The notes beneath the pieces were generated by a model. It was given only the letters and a program-made list of their open reading frames with translations. It was not told the DNA's origin and did no database searches. A stretch of 47,532 nucleotides of DNA from an uncultured Planctomycetaceae bacterium. Its GTDB lineage: Bacteria > Planctomycetota > Planctomycetia > Pirellulales > UBA1268. Positions 46,125 to 47,532 of this stretch are shown here, piece after piece. A program made the position numbers and the translations under genes. Location: NCBI GenBank assembly GCA_903885565.1, contig CAISJI010000173.1:1-47532 (forward strand), read 5' to 3'. Positions within the stretch are counted from its first letter, which is position 1; every line of letters starts with the position of its first letter.

Positions 46125-47332
46125 CAGCGCACCGCCTTTGCCACGGTCCCATCGACAGACGGAACAACCACCGGAGCCGACTGCCCACCCGGCCCCTCCA
46201 ACCATCCCTCGCGAATCTCGCCGGCAGGCCGAGCCATTCCGGGGATGAGCCCGCCGGGAAACGCGAGTTGCCAGAGCATCGCTCCGGCAAACATCGCCGC
46301 CGCAATGGGAGTGCAGTACTTCAGGCAGGTGGTCATCACCTGATCGATGCGGAGCCGCGGCAGGGTCCAGCGAATCCACATCATGAACAGCACCCCGAGG
46401 GTGGCTTTGGTGAGCAGATTCGCCAGTCCGACGACACGTACAAGATAGTGGGCGGTGTCGCCTGTTCCCTCACTCAGGCCCGCCAGTGCGGCCAGCGGAA
46501 CGGGACCATTCCAGCCCCCCATAAAGAGGATCGCCGCCAGAGCACTCACCAGGAACATCGAGGCATATTCGGCCATGAAAAAGAAGCTCCAGCGAAGGCC
46601 GGAGTATTCGGTGTGGAAGCCGGCCACGAGTTCGCTTTCAGCTTCCGCCAGATCGAAGGGAGCCCGATTGACGCTCGCCACCGCACAGGTCACATAGACC
46701 CAGAAAATCACGAACGTGAAGGGGTCGTGGAAGAGATACCAGTTGGTCAACCAGCCCCCCTGCTTCTCCGCGATTGTCACCAGATCCATGCTGCCGGCGA
46801 GCATCACCGGCACCACCACGCACATGCCGAGGGGAACCTCATAGCTGACCACCTGAGCGGCTTCCCGCATGGCGCCAAACAGCGACCACTTCGAGGCCGA
46901 CGCATAGCCGGCCAGAATCACGCCAAACACCTCCAGCCCCAGCACGGCGATCACGAAAAAGACGCCGACATTGAGCCGTTGGCCCACGAAATCGAAGGCG
47001 AATGGGAGAGCGATAAACGCACAAAACGAAGCACAGAAACTGACATAGGGCGCGATCCGAAAGAGCATGCCGTCGGCCCCGTCTGGCATCAGGTCTTCCT
47101 TGGCCAGCAGTTTGATGCCGTCGGCCAGCGACTGCAGCCAGCCGAAGCGGCCACCGGTGCGGGTGGGGCCGAGCCGGTCCTGAATCCGGGCGGCAATCTT
47201 TCGCTCGGCCCAGATAAAGGCAAGCGCTCCGCCGGCAATCACATTGAGGATGAGGGCCGCGGCCACCAGGGCGGTAATCGTCCAGGCGAGCCACTCGGGC
47301 AACCCGACCGAATTGATGAGAAATGCTGCCAT
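46124..47332 (-). CDS. nuoH: NADH-quinone oxidoreductase subunit H
   Basis: 402 residues, the quinone-channel subunit that joins the peripheral arm to the membrane arm. Typical features: AERKIAARIQDRLGPTRTG, LADGIKLLAKEDLMPDGAD, AGYASASKWSLFGAMREAAQVVSYE, VNRAPFDLAEAESELVAGFHTEYSG and FMMWIRWTLPRLRIDQ. The C-terminal ~40 residues are an extra tail compared with E. coli NuoH (325). It is the first visible gene of the nuoHJKLMN operon. The ATG at 47332 has only a weak GGG upstream. Confidence 0.96.
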   Translation of the reverse strand: MAAFLINSVGLPEWLAWTITALVAAALILNVIAGGALAFIWAERKIAARIQDRLGPTRTGGRFGWLQSLADGIKLLAKEDLMPDGADGMLFRIAPYVSFCASFCAFIALPFAFDFVGQRLNVGVFFVIAVLGLEVFGVILAGYASASKWSLFGAMREAAQVVSYEVPLGMCVVVPVMLAGSMDLVTIAEKQGGWLTNWYLFHDPFTFVIFWVYVTCAVASVNRAPFDLAEAESELVAGFHTEYSGLRWSFFFMAEYASMFLVSALAAILFMGGWNGPVPLAALAGLSEGTGDTAHYLVRVVGLANLLTKATLGVLFMMWIRWTLPRLRIDQVMTTCLKYCTPIAAAMFAGAMLWQLAFPGGLIPGMARPAGEIREGWLEGPGGQSAPVVVPSVDGTVAKAVR

Positions 47333-47532
47333 CTACCCACACTTTTTGCGATGGAGTGCCGCGCATGGCCACAGACCGCGCTGCCAAAAAACAGCTACCG
47401 TCGGCCTCGATCCGGGACGTGCAGCGAGATCGTGAAAATTCTCACGAAGTCTGCCCGATGGCGCTTGAAATCACAAGTACCGCCCGCGAAATCGGCAAAT
47501 TGGGGCCCTCGCCCCCTAGGGGATTGGCCAAA
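47333..47532. other. Region upstream of nuoH to the window edge
   Basis: 200 bp without a convincing gene. No end of a nuoG, nuoF or other nuo gene is seen on the minus strand directly upstream of nuoH, so the nuoH promoter may lie here. On the plus strand an open frame starts at 47365 after GGAG and runs off the window end; it is too short to judge. Confidence 0.35.

Noticed and set aside
47365..47532. Plus-strand open frame running off the end (MATDRAAKKQLPSASIRD...) with GGAG 8 nt upstream
   Set aside because: Only 56 codons are visible and another frame is also open there; cannot be supported.

Overview
The window looks like chromosomal DNA of a member of the Planctomycetota, probably near the Pirellulales. 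The DNA is GC-rich. A predicted secreted protein at about 7.1-8.0 kb carries cysteine clusters and a CPVRPSQFGFYPTTW-type motif that I associate with planctomycetes. There are also Gram-negative envelope genes (lpxA, an LptF/G permease, a lipoprotein), large TPR proteins and a membrane protein of planctomycete style. Family calls rest on reading motifs and translated frames; no database search was possible.

Layout. 1-5.2 kb: pyruvate dehydrogenase operon on the minus strand in the order lpd, aceE, aceF (aceF is cut by the window start). 5.4-8.0 kb: an HTTM-like membrane protein, tRNA-Leu(UAG) and a Cys-rich secreted protein. 8.8-13.5 kb: a giant membrane-anchored TPR protein and a small convergent TPR protein. 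13.8-14.7 kb: lpxA. 15.1-24.7 kb: a tightly packed, partly overlapping operon with the gene order of the Wsp chemosensory system: MCP, CheW, CheR-TPR, CheW, CheA-REC, CheB. It is preceded and translationally coupled to a UrtA-like substrate-binding protein, and no WspR-type GGDEF gene follows. 24.7-28.1 kb: an amidase-signature enzyme and an unrecognised membrane protein. 28.4-30.4 kb: a BshB1-like deacetylase, a small unknown protein and a XerC/D recombinase. 30.4-33.2 kb: a NarL-type response regulator and comF-hemC. 33.3-36.3 kb: LptF/G permease, a lipoprotein, and fliW-csrA. 36.35-36.77 kb: a gene-free stretch full of inverted repeats. 36.8-38.7 kb: a thioredoxin-fold protein, TatD and an unknown protein. 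38.8-47.3 kb: nuoH-J-K-L-M-N, the membrane arm of respiratory complex I, without nuoI.

How it works together. Most of the window is housekeeping: acetyl-CoA formation, NADH oxidation and proton pumping, tetrapyrrole and lipid A synthesis, LPS export, and flagellin/CsrA control. The most interesting block is the Wsp-like array. The seen facts are the gene order, domain order, ATGA/GTGA overlaps and the intact catalytic residues. The inference is that a membrane-tethered UrtA-type binding protein feeds a Cache-bearing WspA-like receptor, whose kinase output goes somewhere other than a neighbouring WspR.
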